Below are positions 30,081 through 41,000 of a DNA stretch of 48,623 nt, piece by piece. Below the pieces are notes generated by a model. It had not been told where the DNA came from and ran no database searches. It saw nothing but the letters and a program-made list of their open reading frames with translations. The translations under genes were made by a program, and so were the position numbers. The DNA is from Phellopilus nigrolimitatus (Eukaryota > Basidiomycota > Agaricomycetes > Hymenochaetales > Hymenochaetaceae): the NCBI GenBank assembly GCA_021029095.1, contig JAJOHG010000190.1, positions 1 to 48,623 on the forward strand, read 5' to 3'. The stretch's first letter is position 1. Each line of letters starts with the position of its first letter.

Positions 30081-30394
30081 AGTTATCCCAAAGCCGCATG
30101 CGTTCGGATGTAGTATGTTTTCAATCAGTTCGAGGAAGTGACAGTTGCCAACGGCCACTTTCATTATGGGTCAAAGCAACATAAAGGAAAAATTCAGCCA
30201 GTGAAAATATGCAGATCCAAGCGAAGAAACAAAGAAAAGACGTAACGCCATTGTCTACAGCGCGCACTGCTGCGCAGCCGTGCAGCCACATAGACAGACA
30301 ATGGAAAGGCGCTTAGATCCCACTAGATATAAAAGGCGCGCCAGTCACCGAGTTCGCAGCTTTCCAACCTTCTTCAACACTCTCATCGCCTCCA

Positions 30395-30859
30395 ATGTCC
30401 CGTCTCCACTGCCCTCATATGGCTACAATGGATCGGTACGAGCATGAGGAATTATACGTCGACATCGACACCAGCATACCACCTACCCACATCAATGGTA
30501 TATTTTCGGACGACATAGTCCCCGCCATAGACCACCGCTTGTTAGAAGCCGTTCGTTCCGGCAATTTGTCAAATTTCACGCCAACGTATATCCGCATCAA
30601 ACCCCATGATAAAACCATCCCCATTGGGGATTCAGCTCAAGGCCCAGAAGTCGGCGGAGGTTCCGCCCCTTCCCCAGCAGACACAACAACCGAGACCGGA
30701 GATGCTACGGCAACTCCACATGCACAAAAAGACATGAGCGACGCGGCATCCGGAGATACGGATGCAGGACTGCGGAGAGGGGACGGGCCAACCATTCCGC
30801 CAGTAGCGACCGAGGCAGGGTGCTCCGAGCAAACGGACAAGATGGGCCGCACCGAATAG
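30395..30859 (+). CDS. Family A protein, copy A3
   Basis: Unrecognised family, 154 aa, single exon. Seven replacements relative to A2, including DVDT to DIDT, DDL to DDI and changes in the low-complexity tail. TATA-like ATATAAAA at 30327-30334. It sits in the right arm of the inverted repeat with block D and C2 downstream, as A2 does in the left arm. Confidence 0.7.
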   Translation: MSRLHCPHMATMDRYEHEELYVDIDTSIPPTHINGIFSDDIVPAIDHRLLEAVRSGNLSNFTPTYIRIKPHDKTIPIGDSAQGPEVGGGSAPSPADTTTETGDATATPHAQKDMSDAASGDTDAGLRRGDGPTIPPVATEAGCSEQTDKMGRTE

Positions 30860-30960
30860 GACTGATCTAAGGTCAGTTAATCGTACATTTGATTGCATTG
30901 TCTGGCTCATTTACTCGTCAGCCGCGCAACGCCGTCTGTCGTCGACCTACGGTCGTGCTG

Positions 30961-31450
30961 CTGAATCAATTCAAGTCATTTCTCAGACCGCATTTTGTTT
31001 ATAAATTAGAATGACATTACCTTTTGTATTCGATACCCTGGCTCGAACCATGTAACGACCACGTCCATTGATTCCTTCATCCGAAACATCTTCTACTATC
31101 TCCACGTTGAACGATCAGCATTTGGGAACGAAAAGTATCCGCTGCGAATCCAGCGATGGAGAGCAAAGACCTCAGCTGATAAGTAGATGAATCCCTTTAC
31201 CAAGAGAACGGGACTAGCCTCACGCTGCGAGCACTCGCTCGAAGAGACACATCCAGCTGAGCTCTCGCAAGGTCCTTTATACTCTCGGGAACGCCGCTTG
31301 AGCTACCGTTTGTAAACCAAGAGCGAAGGTCAGAGCTATCGTAGGTGTCTGAAGGCTCAACAAAGGCTCACAAATTCCGAATCGTTGCAAGAGACAACGA
31401 TAGAGCATCAACGAGGATCGATATGAGGGCCCGCTCCGCGGAAGTTAATC
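30961..31450 (-). other. Array block D, copy 3
   Basis: Inverted copy of 24940-25500. TATAAAGG on the minus strand (31274-31281) and the intron GTAATGTC...GATTCAG at 31020-30961, same length (60 nt) as in copy 2. The short ORF of copy 2 is not kept. Confidence 0.5.
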
Positions 31451-31538
31451 ATGTGATGTGCTCTTTTGCAATGTTTGGCTAACGAATAATGCGAGTACTG
31501 ACATCGAGTAATAAAACATTTACTGCGTACGAGCAAAT

Positions 31539-32642
31539 CTAACTGGAATAAAAGTCTTTAACAGACTGCTCGAATGATATCAGCTTCAAATCCGGGTACA
31601 GCTCCTTCGCGTCGAGCGCGCCTCCATATTCTTCTTTCTTCGCATTTTCGATCGTGTTGTCGCCCCGGAACCACAGGGAGTGTTGGTACTGGAAAATAGC
31701 CTGCTCGGGGCCCTGAGCTTCGCGCGCCTTCGTCACCACGACTTCCTTAGGTACGTGCACAGAGTCGACAGTCCTCCCGAGAACGTGTTCCGCGAGCCTG
31801 AATGCCTCATTCTTCGAAACGTTCTCGGTCCAGCAGAAGACGTAGCGATTAAGCGTACGCTCGTCCGCGATGATGCGCGCGACGAATTTGCCGATATCAC
31901 GCCTGTCGGTGACGGCGGTCTTGACATCGCCCGTACCGCAGATGCTTATGGACATCTCATATTGAATTGGGTATTGTGCCGTGGAGGGGTCAAGCATGGG
32001 GGGCATCAACTGCATCCTAACAAGGAGCTGTCAGAATCACAGATTATGGTGAATTAAGTGCCGGGACGAGACCTACCACCAACCAACGTCGATAAAAGTG
32101 TAACCAAGACCGACTTCTTTGATATAATCATGTATGCCGAGTTTCTTCGTTTTGTCAAATAATAAGAGCTCTGAGGCTACGCAAAGAACAAAACGTGCTC
32201 ACCTCGTCATACATGTCTCTAACGCCGCGGATGGAAGCGGTACCCCAGTCGCAGGGAATGAACCGCTTTACTCCGGCTTTCTTGGAAGCATCTACGAGCG
32301 GTCTCTGTAACTGAAGCTGCGTAAAGACAATGGTGGAAACGACGGTGTCCACGCCTCTCAAAGTCTCGACTAGTTGCTCTGGTGACGCATGCTCGAGGTC
32401 AAGAAGGCGAATATCGACTCCACGAGATTTGAGTTCTTCGACAGCAGGCTTTGACGCTGAAGACGGGCGGATAGCTGCGATCACTTTCTAAAGTTAAGGT
32501 TAAAGGAGAGTCAAATTACGCACAGGCAAAATAAAACAATGATTGGACTTACGAAGGTGCCAGGACTATCGAGAAGCGCATCTACGATCGAGGAGCCCGT
32601 GTTGCCTGTTGCTCCTAAAACGAGCACGTTTGATTTGCTCAT
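31539..32642 (-). CDS. NmrA-like NAD(P)-binding reductase, copy C2
   Basis: Minus-strand exons 32642-32553, 32487-32203, 32144-32077 and 32016-31539, 306 aa, with exon lengths identical to C1 (90, 285, 68, 478). Rossmann start as in C1 (VLILGATGNTGSS). Differences from C1 are scattered replacements such as HVPKEVVVTKA for HVPEEVVVTKA. Intact frame. It is divergent from B4, mirroring B2/C1. Confidence 0.84.
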
Positions 32643-33364
32643 TGCTGGTCGTCAGGTACTTCGGCTATTCTGCTGTTCTCGCGCAGTGGCACTTATATGT
32701 CGTCGATTAGATGAGGGCAATAGGGATTGCGTGATGGAAAACGGCCTAGAGATATCCAGAGTGGGTCAGCGGCGTAAAAGTCGTGACGCAATGAAACGGT
32801 CGAATCCTGCATGTCGAAACGATGTAACCCGTGACAGGCTGACCAAGCCATATTGGGGCTCAGAATTCCTCAATTTGTATTGGTAATCAAAATAAGAAGA
32901 TGCATGCAAAAACGAACGTAGGGCCTGTGTGTCGGACCAGAAGCAAGGTGGATTCTGCATAGATGGCCAGTTTCTAGTAATACGTAATGTTTTGATGTTG
33001 ATTAGAAATGCAGCCTAATGCGGTATGGTTCAAGCGGAGTTTCAGATGACTTGCCACCTCGAAAGGTGGATAAAAGACACTTACTGATGCCTAGCTCTCG
33101 ATGAAGTCGCAGAGAAAATCAGACGCTGAGCACTGTTTGCTGCTCGAGCTTAGCGTTTAGATGTAAGTGAATTTGGTACGTAAATGGAGCAAAAACAACA
33201 TCCGGCGAATCAATTAGCTAAGTATGTACAGATAACCAATCGCACGGCACTTCGCGTCCTTCACCAAACTTCGTGCCCTCCCGCGTCAGTAATTCTATTG
33301 TCTTTGCAGCAATTGTTCTCATAAAAATTGCTTTGACCAGACATCAAACAGACACATTGCCATA

Positions 33365-33760
33365 ATGCTGACATGGGTCTACGGATTGAAAATCGATCCA
33401 AAAGCCTTCGCGAGTATTGCCAGTGACTATAAAAAAAAGATTCCAGACTACACCGATGCGACAGATTTTTTCATCAGAACTATGGGGATGATAGGACTCG
33501 AAAGCTGTGGAAAAGTGGCGGACCTCGAACGTGGTGTCGATCCTACGGATCCCACTTTAGCAAGAGTTTGGATCCTCGTATTCCATTGGGAGCGTCCTGA
33601 CGAAGGCAGATTTAAAAACGAGGACGTAAGGAAGGTGGCAGAGGCCCTAAAGGTTAACCCTGACGACGCAAGATGGTTTATAGAGGCCGACTCATTTGCC
33701 TCCAGTTTCGAGGCGGAGAAGCAACACACATATAAGGCTCCGGCAAATCCTGTTGCTTGA
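33365..33760 (+). CDS. Family B protein, copy B4
   Basis: Unrecognised family, 131 aa, single exon; the inverted-arm twin of B2 with four replacements (including RFTNED to RFKNED and the final Val to Ala). Same conserved motifs. Function unknown. Confidence 0.7.
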   Translation: MLTWVYGLKIDPKAFASIASDYKKKIPDYTDATDFFIRTMGMIGLESCGKVADLERGVDPTDPTLARVWILVFHWERPDEGRFKNEDVRKVAEALKVNPDDARWFIEADSFASSFEAEKQHTYKAPANPVA

Positions 33761-34426
33761 CATCTTCGTTGGTGAGTGCGATGCTCTTGGTAAGCTCTCA
33801 AGAAGTGACGCTGAAGTACTACTCCTAGATGGAAGGAAAGGCTGAAATTGTTCAAATTAAAAAATTGTCATGGACACATATATCAGCAAATGTTATGTCG
33901 TTGAGCCTGAGCAGAAGGAGCAAAGCAAAATATATTCCTTTCCGAAAGATACTGAAAGCGCGTGTTCATAGCGTGGAAATCTTCAATATGCGCTGGAACA
34001 GCAAGGTTCTTAGTTAGCACGCTGTAGTGACGTCCTCACCGGCTCACGCGTGCACGACGCAACGTCCTGCTTCTCGCTTTATCATCATCATTTGCTCGGT
34101 TTTCGTCCCACTGTCCCGATTATTCCAGTTATATAAAACTGACAACATGTGCAGGCGTGTACCGGGCTTACAGAATTTGCGCGGCAGAAGACGACTGGTC
34201 GTGGTACTCTTCGCTGCTAGAACCAACAAAAGTTTAGACGTAAGCTTGCATGATGGATTTACGGATTACAGAGTGGCCTCCTCTAGCGAGCCAGATTTAG
34301 TATAGATAGTCAATGAGTTAAATTACTTGATGTCAACCAACGAACTCTAGAGTCAGTTATTCAGTTACCCCTACAGCTTCTTCTACTCATCCAGATTGCT
34401 CCGCACAGGCAATATACAGTCGAACT

Positions 34427-34515
34427 TCTGCTAATGCATGGAGTTCGGTGGAAAGGTTTTGTATGCATTACGAGAGGTTATGCACTACGAGAAATGCACA
34501 AATTAGTATGTAATT
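34427..34515 (+). mobile_element. Solo end of a pogo/Tc1-mariner-like element
   Basis: Starts TA then CAGTCGAACTTCTGCTAATG and continues ggaaaggttttgtatgcatt and gagaggttatgcactacgag, the layout of pogo-family terminal repeats (CAGT..AACCTCT-type, AT-rich imperfect repeats after it). It begins exactly where homology to the array leader of a B gene breaks off. I could not find a matching opposite end before A4. Confidence 0.45.
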
Positions 34516-34906
34516 AAAACACTAGCTATAGGTAGGGAAACAAGTAAGCACAAAATGCGAATGAAAGATGTGGCGAAAAAGTGACTGATATCCGGTTGCT
34601 TCAAGCTTGCCATCCGCTTGGTCTGTATTACAATCTAAGCTTGTGTAGATAGCTGCAAGCTTGCTGAAACACCGGCTCAGAATAACACATGCGGAGCTGA
34701 TCCAATATGCAGAAATATGCAGATCCAAGCGAAGAAAAAAAAAAAAAAAACACGTAACGCCATTGTCTACAGCGCGCACTGCTGCGCAGCCGTGCAGCCA
34801 CATAGACAGACAAAGGAAAGGCGCTTAGATCCCACCAGATATAAAAAGCGCGCCAGTCACCAAGTTCGCAGCTTTCCAACCTTCCTCAACACTCTCATCG
34901 CCTCCA

Positions 34907-35374
34907 ATGTCCCGTCTCCACTGCCCTCATATGGCTACAATGGATCGGTACGAGCATGAGGAATTATACGTCGACGTCGACACCAGCATACCACCTACCC
35001 ACATCAATGGTATATTTTCGGACGACCTAGTCCCCGCCATAGACAGCCGGCTTTTAGACGCCGTTCGTTCTGGCAATTTGTCGAATTTCACGCCAACGTA
35101 TATCCGCATCAAACCCCAGGCTGATAAAACCATCCCCTCTGGTGATAAGGCTCAAGGCCCAGATGTCGGCGGAGGATCCGCCCTTTCCCCAGCAGACGAA
35201 ACAACCGGTACCGGAGGTGCTACGGCAACTCCACATGCACAAAAAGACGTGAGCGATGCGGCCTCCGGAGATACGGATGCAGGACTGCGGAGAGGGGACG
35301 GGCCAACCATTCCGCCAGCAGCGACCGAGGCAGGGTGCTCCGAGCAAACGGACAAGATGGGCCGCACCGAATAG
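34907..35374 (+). CDS. Family A protein, copy A4
   Basis: Unrecognised family, 155 aa, single exon. Like A2/A3 to FTPTYIRIKP, then QADKTIPSGDKAQG with one extra residue and several tail changes. TATA-like ATATAAAAA at 34839-34847. It belongs to a third, direct-oriented unit (A4, block D, truncated C3, B5). Confidence 0.7.
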   Translation: MSRLHCPHMATMDRYEHEELYVDVDTSIPPTHINGIFSDDLVPAIDSRLLDAVRSGNLSNFTPTYIRIKPQADKTIPSGDKAQGPDVGGGSALSPADETTGTGGATATPHAQKDVSDAASGDTDAGLRRGDGPTIPPAATEAGCSEQTDKMGRTE

Positions 35375-35475
35375 GACTGATCTAAGGTCAGTTAATCGTA
35401 CATTTGATTGCATTGTCTGGCTCATTTGATCGTCAGCCGCGCAACGCCGTCTGTCGTCGACCTACGGTCGTGCTG

Positions 35476-35930
35476 CTGAATCAATTCAAGTCTAGACCGT
35501 ATTTTGTTTATAAACTAGAATGACATTACCTTCTGTATTCAATACCCTAGACCGATCCATGCAATGTCCACGTCCGTTGATTCTTTCGTCCGAGAAATCT
35601 TCTACTATCTCCACGTTGAACGGTCAGCGTTTGGGAACGTGAAGTATCCGCTGCGAATCCAGCGATGGAGAGCAAATACCTCAGCTGATAAGTAGATGAA
35701 TCCCTTTACCAAGAGAACGGGCTGAACCCACGCTGTGAGTGCTCGCTTTACGGGGCACATCCAGCTGAGCTCTCGCCAGGCCTTTTATACTGTCGGGAAC
35801 GCCGCCGGACCGTTTGAAAACCAGGAGCGAAGGCCAGAGCCATCGTAGGTGTTTGAGGGCTCAACAGGGGCTCACAAATTTCAGAATCGTTGCAACAGAG
35901 ACAACGATAGAGCATCAACGAGGATCGATA
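35476..35930 (-). other. Array block D, copy 4
   Basis: Minus-strand TATAAAAGG (35781-35789) and the intron GTAATGTC...GATTCAG at 35529-35476, six bases shorter than in copies 2 and 3. No conserved ORF. Confidence 0.5.
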
Positions 35931-35940
35931 TGAAGTTCTC

Positions 35941-36093
35941 GCATTATTTGGTAGCCAAACATTGCAAAAGAGCACATCACATGATTGACTTCTGCAAAGC
36001 GGTCACTGACCCCTTCATAATGAAGGAGCTGACCGCTTTGCAGAAGTCAATCATGTGATGTGTTCTTTTGCAATGTTTGGCTACCAAATATTA
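35941..36093. repeat. 64-bp-arm inverted repeat downstream of C3
   Basis: 35941-36004 and 36030-36093 are near-perfect reverse complements (gcattatttggtagccaaac ... cttctgcaaagcggtca). The spacer is 25 bp and contains its own palindrome ccttcataatgaagg. In C1 and C2 the same 3' flank is present only once, so this is a local inverted duplication, able to form a long hairpin. Confidence 0.85.
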
Positions 36094-36147
36094 AATAATG
36101 CGAGTACTGGCATCGACTAGTAAAACATTTACTGCGTACGGGCAAAT

Positions 36148-36753
36148 CTAACTGGAATAAAAGTCTTTAACAGACTGCTCGAATGATATCAGCTTCAAAT
36201 CCGGGTACAGCTCCTTCGCATCGAGTGCGCCTCCATATTCCTCTTTCTTCGCATTTTCGATCGTGTTGTCGCCGCGGATCCAGAGGGAGTGGTGGTACTG
36301 GAAAACAGTCTGTTCGGGTCCCTGAGCTTCGCGCGCCTTCGTCACCACGACTTCCGCAGGTACGTGCACAGAGTCGACGGTCCTCCCGACAACGCGTTCC
36401 GCGAGCTTGAATGCCTCGTTCTTCGAAACGTTCTCGGTCCAGCAGAAGACGTAGCGATTAAGCGTACGCTCGTCCGCGATGATGCGCGCGACGAATTTGC
36501 CGATATCACGCCTGTCGGTGACGGCCGTCTTGACATCGCCCGTACCGTAGATGCTTACGGACATCTCATATTGAATTGGGTATTGGGCCGCTGATGGGTC
36601 AAGCATGGGAGGCATCAACTGCATCCTAACAAGGACCTGTCAGAATCACAGTTTACGGTAATTTGAATGCCAGGGCGAGACTTACCACCATCCAACGTCG
36701 ACAAAAGTGTAACCAAGACCGACTTCTTTGATATAATCATGTATGCCGAGTTT
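36148..36753 (-). pseudogene. NmrA-like reductase, copy C3, 5'-truncated
   Basis: Only exons 4 (36625-36148) and 3 (36753-36686) remain, with the same lengths as in C1 and C2 (478 and 68). Upstream, homology stops at the exon 3 acceptor, and exons 1-2 with the Rossmann NAD(P) loop are gone, replaced by unrelated AT-rich DNA. The remaining frame is open, so the loss is fairly recent. Confidence 0.82.
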
Positions 36754-37267
36754 CTTCGGTTTGTCAAATAAATCGATTGCTTCACGTAAGAATGATGATG
36801 CATATAGCAACATCGAGAAAGTCCTAAGGCATCTTATGTAGTTGAGAGCAGAGGGAAAAAAAAAAAAGTTCAAAAACCCTACGAGAAGTAACCGGTTTAT
36901 ATACTGGTCTACACATGATCTTCGTCAATAAAAGCAGCCCAACACTTGATAGAGGGCGTAGGATAGTGAGAATCAACAGCTGTGTGAGATTACGTAATTT
37001 TTTGCGAGAAGAAATGTTGCAAGCTTAGGTGAAAAAATCGAACGGACACGTACGTAAATGGAGCAAAGATAAAAGAAAGCCGTCTTCTGGACCGATGAAG
37101 CCGAGCCTGGCTTTAGCGGGTCACCTTGGGTATAAGTAGGCAATTCAACTTACTTGTCTTTTAGCAACCTCAGTGCCTTCTAGCGTCAGTTAGTCATTCT
37201 ATTGTCTACAGCCACTTCTACTCATCCAGATTGCTCAGAACAGGTATTATAAAGACATCGTGCCACA
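36754..37267. other. Spacer between truncated C3 and B5
   Basis: No gene. The part from about 37130 is the conserved B leader (TATAAGTA at 37131 and ctactcatccagattgctca at 37207). Confidence 0.5.
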
Positions 37268-37690
37268 ATGACGAAGTGGATTTATGGGCTGGGAGTTGAT
37301 TGCGAAACCTCTGAGAGAATCATGCAGTACTTCAAACACAAGATTGTTGACCAGGAGGGTGTGGAACCGGACTACGAGCTCTGGCAAATCAGGGCTCTGG
37401 GACTGGCAGGAATTGATGGTTGCGGACGCTTGCTAGGCCGCGAGGTTGGTATTGATCCTACGGACCCCAATTTGGAGGACGTCTGGGTTCTTGTATTCCA
37501 TCGAGAGCGACCTGACCAAGGCAGCTATACCTTCGATGACGTGAAGAAGGTGGCGAATATCTTGGGGGTCGAACCCGCCAGCGCGAAATGGTTTATAGAA
37601 ATAGGGGCCTTCAATAGGATGGGAAAAAAAAAGGCTCTCTCATCTAAGCCCCCGGAGAATCCGTCGGTGAGTGAAACACTGGTATTATAA
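37268..37690 (+). CDS. Family B protein, copy B5
   Basis: Unrecognised family, 140 aa, single exon. MTKWIYGLGVDCETSERIMQ, LGLAGIDGCGRLLGREVGID, LEDVWVLVFHRERPDQGSYT, then the same extended C-terminus as B3 (ENPSVSETLVL). The 3' flank is nearly the same as that of B3 for about 100 bp. An A9 run (37624-37632) sits inside the coding region. Confidence 0.68.
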   Translation: MTKWIYGLGVDCETSERIMQYFKHKIVDQEGVEPDYELWQIRALGLAGIDGCGRLLGREVGIDPTDPNLEDVWVLVFHRERPDQGSYTFDDVKKVANILGVEPASAKWFIEIGAFNRMGKKKALSSKPPENPSVSETLVL

Positions 37691-38050
37691 GCTTCCCAAA
37701 CGTGGTGCTAAGGCTCTGTACATGTATAGTGGAAGGATTCTGAAGAAAAGACGATAACGAAATAGCTTTATCCAAAACGCGTAGCCTATAATATGGGAAA
37801 TTTCACGACTCGATGTCTTCCATATTTGAATCTAAACAGAACTCGATGTTCAGGAGTAATATAAGTATTTATCTAAAAAGTCTCGAAAAACAAACTTGAT
37901 CAAAGAGCAAAGCGTTTGTTGCTGTGAATATTGAAGCGGAGTTTGAAACCGCGTATCCGACGCCACTCGACTAAGCCAATATTGTCATTGACCTCGACGC
38001 GACGAACAGCGAGCTCGGTACTTTCTTAAGCTTGCTCACTGTCTGACGCA
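37691..38050. other. Right boundary of the array and promoter region of the next gene
   Basis: Homology to the B3 flank fades by about 37850; beyond that is host sequence leading to the 38051 start. No gene. Confidence 0.45.
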
Positions 38051-41000
38051 ATGGCAAAGGCAAAAAAGGCACCGACAATCAACAACCAGAAGGTCACGGA
38101 CTTCTTCGCTCTACGATCGGGCCCTTCGTCATCGCAGCCTTCGTCCTCGCAGCCGCAGCCGTCGAGCAGCCAATCTCAAGAGGCGAGAAGCACGCCAAAA
38201 GGATCAGGACGGAGCGCGAAGGCAAAATCAATAGGTTCGACGCAGTCGCAGAACAAACCGAGCGTGAGACAGCCGCAGTCCTCTCAGCCACGAGCGGTGA
38301 AAACAGAGAAGGCGCCCTCGTTGCGCAGGCTGCCTGATCCGGAGGTCATATCCATTTCGTCGACGTCGGATGCGCCATCACACATCTCCATCTCTAGCAC
38401 TTCTGTGATCTCCATCCAGTCGTCTGCCGTGCCCGTGGACCATGGCCGACCAAAGACCAAGCCGCAACAAGCACGTCGATTCCTCGGCACGGTCAACATC
38501 GACTCCTCTCCGGCTCCGAAAAGGCGCAGTCCTCGACTCGCGAGCCCATCGAAGTCTGCTGTGAAGGTCGAGGCGATCCGACAACCGTTTAAAGCCGCAG
38601 GAAACAAGGTTCCTCCGCAGACGCAGAAGAAAGTGCAGAAGAGCGCCGCAAAGAATAAGAAAAGGAAAAGGGCGATAGGATCGGATGATGAGGAAGTGAT
38701 TAACCTTGACGATGTGGAGGAGGTCATATATGCGGTTTCGAAGCCACCACAACCCCTGGTAAAAGTCGAGCTTGTGAGTTCAAATGTGAGTTCAAGTTTT
38801 CTTTACCTTTTCTTCGCATTTATCCAAACATGATTTTTAGCTGGTGACACCTGCTCCTTCTCCGGTCAAGCTGATGTCTCCGTCCCCGAGAAAACGAGCT
38901 CGACTTGATGTCACTGACGAATTACCTGCCGTCGGAGCCACAGACGACGAGGAAATCATTCCGTCCTCCCAGTCCGACGAGCAAGAGTTAAGCCTTTCTA
39001 AGCGTCCTCGGAAAGATCGCAAAGAGATGGAAGAGAGCGTGCGCGCGTGGCAAGCGAGCTCGCAGTCGGAAACGGCCCACAAACATGACGGCACCGAACG
39101 GATAGCAGGCTTCAACGGCGACATGAATATGGATTCTTGTCTTTGTCTTCCGGATAGATCTAAGACTCCTGTCTCTGCCGATCGTAAATGCGACGCTGCC
39201 CTTCAAGATGTGAACGTCTCTTCTGTGTCGGATCGCCCTACGTTCGATTTTGGAGCTTTTGCTTCTCCCAAATCGCCCTTTGTGCACGACTCACCCTCCA
39301 CGCCTCACAGAAATGCTCAATTGCAGACGCCGAATTGCTCTTCACCGACATGCAGGCGTCCAGCGTCTGCTTCGGCTCCCTGTGGTGCGCTCACCTCCAT
39401 CCGGACGACGGGCGTCTTAAAGTCGCCCTCGCCGCAAGCGGTTTCTTCCGCATCGTCGCTGACCAAGGTCGAGATACTCACCCGAACACCCTCGCCCAAG
39501 CGCATTGCGACACCGTGGAGCTCACCTACCAAGCAAGTCGTCGAGGTCGTTATTCCTGTGATGCGCACGCCGCGTGCAGTAAACGAAAAGACCAAGACAG
39601 AGGATATCATCAACCGCATCAAGGAGCAGGCGTATGCAGACGCGTCATCATCGCCCGATGGTGATGCGAAGAGCTTCTCTGATTTGCGACCGCTGAGTGA
39701 TAGCGACAGCGAGTTAGATAGTGAACCGGGCGGCTTGCTGTCCAGAATCAGGAAAGGCAAAGAGTATGTCACGATCACCTTGCATTAAAGAGCCACTACT
39801 TACATCCTACTACTGCAGGTCTTCTAAATCGTCAACGTCCGAGGACTTTGTTGATGGATTGACCTCTCCACTCACCGATATTGACGAACTTGAGCGGCAC
39901 TCAGCCCAGCGCTTGCGCCGCAGGAGCCAGCGTCATGTCTCGCCAACGCCCACATCATCCATTGTAACCCGTACACGTCGCGTGCCGGAAAGAGGCCCTA
40001 TGGTCCTCACCGACGCCGCCCGTGCTCCGCCATCAAAAAGGAAGGCTGCCAACCCCCTCGTGAAGCTTATGAAGGAGAAGGCGGAGGATGCGCGGTTCGC
40101 ACCGCTCCGGAAAAGCCTTGTCGACTTCAAGCTGGACTTGACGGATGAGGATGTGGACAAGGACGAGATGGAAACCGATGCGAATGTTGCGTCGGGATCC
40201 GGTACCCGCCGCCGGTTGAGGTCGCCGCGGGTGAGCGAGGAAGGTGACATTGAGAACGTCGTGGGCGAGTCGGATAGGCGAAGGCTGTTTGGCGAGGACG
40301 ATGGTGGAGCGATCGGGCGAATACTTGATAAAGACCGCGTGGAGAAGGGCAAAGGGAAGGGGAAAGGCCCTATGCTGGGTGTTCCGTTCTGGGAGATGCC
40401 TTCAGACATTGATATGGATGTCGATGGCGAAAATTTCACTATTCCCCACCTTGAAAACGCCGGCGATGACTCCTTGGTGCAATTATTGAAGAACTATCTA
40501 GATTCCGAAGGTGAGAGTTTATGTTCTCGTTTTTGTTTTATCTCTAAGCTGACTTCGCTTTTCAAGATTTGGTCGGACTCACAGTCGTCCTCCAATCTGG
40601 CGTTTTTGCGATGTCAGATTTCCCGGTCACCGCCGGCTTCCTCACATGGCTCTTCGAGATCGCTATTTCCGCTTACGGGAGCCTTGCGGATACTTCATTC
40701 ACCATTCTTCGCCAGATTTGTGAGCGCCATCCGTTCGCAAACGAGAATACTTTTGTTTCGTTCGCTCCCGTCCTGAAACTGCTTTCAATGTTCGGTGCGA
40801 GAAGGGACATACTTGAGTCTCTTGGCTTCGATGTTCCGACGTGCAGCGCATCCCGTGTTAAAGAGTCGCAGCAACATGAAGTACTCTGGACACTTTCTGA
40901 GCTACTCGGGACGCTCGGAAAATGCAAGATGCTCGACTCTGCTATTGTACCTTCTTGTGTCGCTTTGCTCCTTGCTATCGGGATGGATGTCACGACAGAC

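Larger units (their letters stand above)
30195..34430. repeat. Right arm of the large inverted repeat, including the empty transposon site
   Basis: 30195-34097 is the inverse of 22306-26235. 34098-34430 continues as the inverse of 17518-17842, left of the transposon, through an unoccupied GGTTTT (34098-34103). The match stops at 34424-34426, where a pogo-like end begins. Confidence 0.85.
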
